DNA from: Smittium mucronatum
Lineage: Eukaryota > Kickxellomycota > Harpellomycetes > Harpellales > Legeriomycetaceae
Assembly (NCBI GenBank): GCA_001953115.1
Contig: LSSL01005690.1
Span: 1 to 49,142, forward strand
Length of the DNA stretch: 49,142 nt
Direction of reading: 5' to 3'
This document shows, in pieces, positions 46,756-49,142 of this stretch. The translations under genes were made by a program, and so were the position numbers. How positions within the stretch are numbered: the stretch's first letter is position 1; each line of letters opens with the position of its first letter. The notes beneath the pieces are model-generated. The model searched no databases. It was not told the DNA's origin and saw nothing but the letters and a program-made list of their open reading frames with translations.

Positions 46756-49142
46756 TTATCTTATGATCAAAAGTTTTGCTAAGGAATAAGAAAAAGCAAA
46801 TTTTTAAACATCCAGATATTTTTAAAGTATTACCTTATTAAGTTCTGAAAATAAAACTCTATTTTTTTTAAATATTAATAGTATTTTTCATTTAGCTTTT
46901 TAAAAACTACACTAAAAAAGGAATAGAAAAAAGGTATTTTAAAAAGGATGATTACCTTTATTTCAAAAGATACATCTGTTACTATAGCTGCCATTCACCT
47001 ATGCCAAGTTAGGGACATATCTTCCATAAGATAGATTCACAGTGAAATTCTTGATTGGATTGAACTACTTATATTATTATCAATCAAATGGATTTTTTTT
47101 TGTAATCAAGTTGAAAAAAGGGGGGTCAGTTCTGACCAGAGTTTAACTATAAGGGTATTGGACTATCATTAACACCTAATAAACTAGTTATTTTATTTTA
47201 CTTAGAATAGATAGCCATATAATGCGATCAATACATCCTTAAGTAGGATTGCAAATTTTCATAGGCTCTCTAAAAATGATAAAAATTCTGAAACCTCTGT
47301 ACTAGTATTAATTCTTACTGTATTAAAATTAAATCGAACCTAAACAATTTCTATGATAAGAACAAAAAAAAATAGGCAACAATATAAAAAAATGATTAAA
47401 ATTTAGTTGATTTTATTTTATAGAACCGAACCAATAGAAGAAAACCCCCGCAATATTATTTTTTACTCTTTTTGGGAAAAAAAATCTTGAAATAATAATA
47501 TTCGTATTTAAATAAATCTATAAATAGGTGAATTGTGAAAAGGGATGTTTTAAAAATACATTTGGTTCAATATAAGTATCCAAATATTATAAATATAAGT
47601 GAATTAAAATTGAATATTTTCTACCAGATTAAATGGATGAAACTCGTAATCTTAGGCTGAGGAGATACCAATCTCAATGTTTACCAAAAGATAAAAATTC
47701 GTTTTATTATTCTCATTCCATATATATATATATAACCCTCTTAAAAAAAGAAATATAAAAATCCAAATTTTAATTTTTTAAAAGAGAAACATATTTTTTA
47801 AAAAAATTGAGTTTACATTATCTCATTTAGAAATTCGGATAATTGAAACGCGAGGAATCCTTATTAAAAATTATTCTAAATAAAAATGAAAATAAATAGA
47901 AGTGCTTAAATTCTAAATTAAATTTAAAATTAGAAAATTTTAGCAGCAAAGATAATATTTTTTATTTATATGCTTGAATTTTTTTAGTTTATGGCTTAAA
48001 AAATTAATTTTGAAAACGAAATATATATTTGGAAGTATCTTTTTTTTTCTATGCCGTAATTTTATTGTTTTATATGCTATTTCTCGAAAAACTCAACAAA
48101 AAAATTGATCTACCTCATCCCCATGGTTGATAATTATTTTAAAAAAATAGATAATACCAATATCAGTTTTTTATCATAAATTATATCACCCTATATATTC
48201 TATTATACTCTGAAATTTTTATATTTTGAAGTAAAATTAATTTTATTCTTTTTATATATTAAAAAAAATCAATAAAAATAACAAAGAAAAAGATTTAATT
48301 TTAATTTTTTTCGTTAAAAACTGTTTAAAAGAGCAATAGTATATGAACAAATTCCTGATTTTTTATATTTAAACCAGTTCATTAGAATGTTTTGTAGTTC
48401 TATGGATATTTTAACATAAACTCTAAATGTTATTATAGCAATTTAATCAAAAATGATAAAAACTTAATTATGAATTTGGCATAATATTTTATTGTTTATA
48501 ATTTATAACATAAAAATTATTAGATTATCTTGTTAATTTTTCTAGATAGAGTAGAAAAAATTAAATTTGATATAAATCACAAGCCAATATCATATTATAT
48601 TCTATTAAATTTATATAAAAAAGCTAATTAAATAGACTTTTAAATAATAAAAAATGATATATATATATATCATTTTTGAAGCTCCCCAAATATATACTTG
48701 AAATAAAAATAGATTTATAAAATATTTTTATAGCTTTTTAAAAAATTACCATTATACTTTTTAGGATGTATTTTGTGCAAAAAAAAACTCAAAAAATATT
48801 ATTAATTTTCTTTATAATTAAAAATAAGGCTTTCATAGTATTAAAATTATCAAAGTATTAAGAAAGTAGAAAAAAATTCAGAAATTATTTTATTATTATA
48901 AAGATTTAAAAACATCTTTATTGAATTGATTTAATTTTTTTTTTAATAAATTTTGATTAAATATAAATATAAATCCGTCTTTCACTTTTAATAATATTTT
49001 TAAAAAAATTAAGTGATTAATTTTCTACCAGTTTGTTTGTATTTGTTTATAAAAGCAACAAAAAAATACAAATTTTTTAAAATCTCATTTATAACGGTTA
49101 AATTGGCCTCATTGGAAAATATAATTATAAAATTTATCTAAA
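46756..49142. other. Non-coding stretch downstream of ADH copy B
   Basis: Holds the 3' untranslated region of copy B at its left end. It is moderately A+T-rich to about 47.4 kb and then returns to desert. A 6-bp stem with a TT loop (GGTCAGTTCTGACC) lies at 47124-47137 after a G run. No other gene or element recognised. Confidence 0.55.
46850..46855 (+). promoter_or_regulatory. Candidate poly(A) signal of ADH copy B
   Basis: The first exact AATAAA I found after the stop codon of copy B, about 95 bases downstream. In DNA this A+T-rich the hexamer occurs often by chance, so it is only plausible by position. Confidence 0.35.

Overview
This window is A+T-rich eukaryotic nuclear DNA, by eye about four fifths A+T and higher in long stretches. 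The evidence for a eukaryote is two genes that read through only after removing many short introns (43 to 113 bases, nearly all GT-AG), large gene-free spacers and no bacterial-style gene packing. I cannot name the organism. The encoded protein resembles class III alcohol dehydrogenases of fungi, amoebae and animals about equally well.

The only confidently coding content is a pair of eight-exon genes for zinc-dependent medium-chain alcohol dehydrogenases of the class III (S-(hydroxymethyl)glutathione dehydrogenase / ADH5) type. Copy A is on the minus strand (33063 down to 31353). Copy B is on the plus strand (45031 to 46755). They point away from each other across about 12 kb of A+T-rich spacer. 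Every coding exon of A has a counterpart of the same length and phase in B, and both predict 380 residues. Copy A looks intact. Copy B needs a non-canonical GC donor after exon 4 to stay in frame, so it may be damaged or regulated by splicing. In the first third the proteins are only about two thirds identical. From exon 7 into exon 8 they are almost identical, including 116 bases without a mismatch, which suggests gene conversion. Both have the zinc ligands and the nucleotide-binding fold but lack residues that class III enzymes use to bind the glutathione adduct, so the substrate may have changed.

Layout: 1-304, a G+C-richer retroposon-like 3' end (AATAAA then 17 A). 305-8860, A+T-rich non-coding DNA with two AT microsatellites. 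8860-9345, a small island with three consecutive hairpins and a palindrome. 9346-11560, A+T-rich desert. 11560-12330, a richer island that is probably an old dispersed repeat. 12330-18000, desert. 18000-19330, possibly decayed coding sequence, with one integrase-like peptide. 19330-28460, desert. 28460-29330, a possible diverged copy of the 11.6 kb repeat. 29330-31352, mixed non-coding DNA. 31353-33063, copy A. 33064-45030, spacer. 45031-46755, copy B. 46756-49142, non-coding. Homopolymer G or C runs of 10-13 bases occur four times against this A+T background, one of them inside intron 4 of copy A next to the splice acceptor.

I found no rRNA, tRNA, CRISPR array, intact transposase or other recognisable protein gene.
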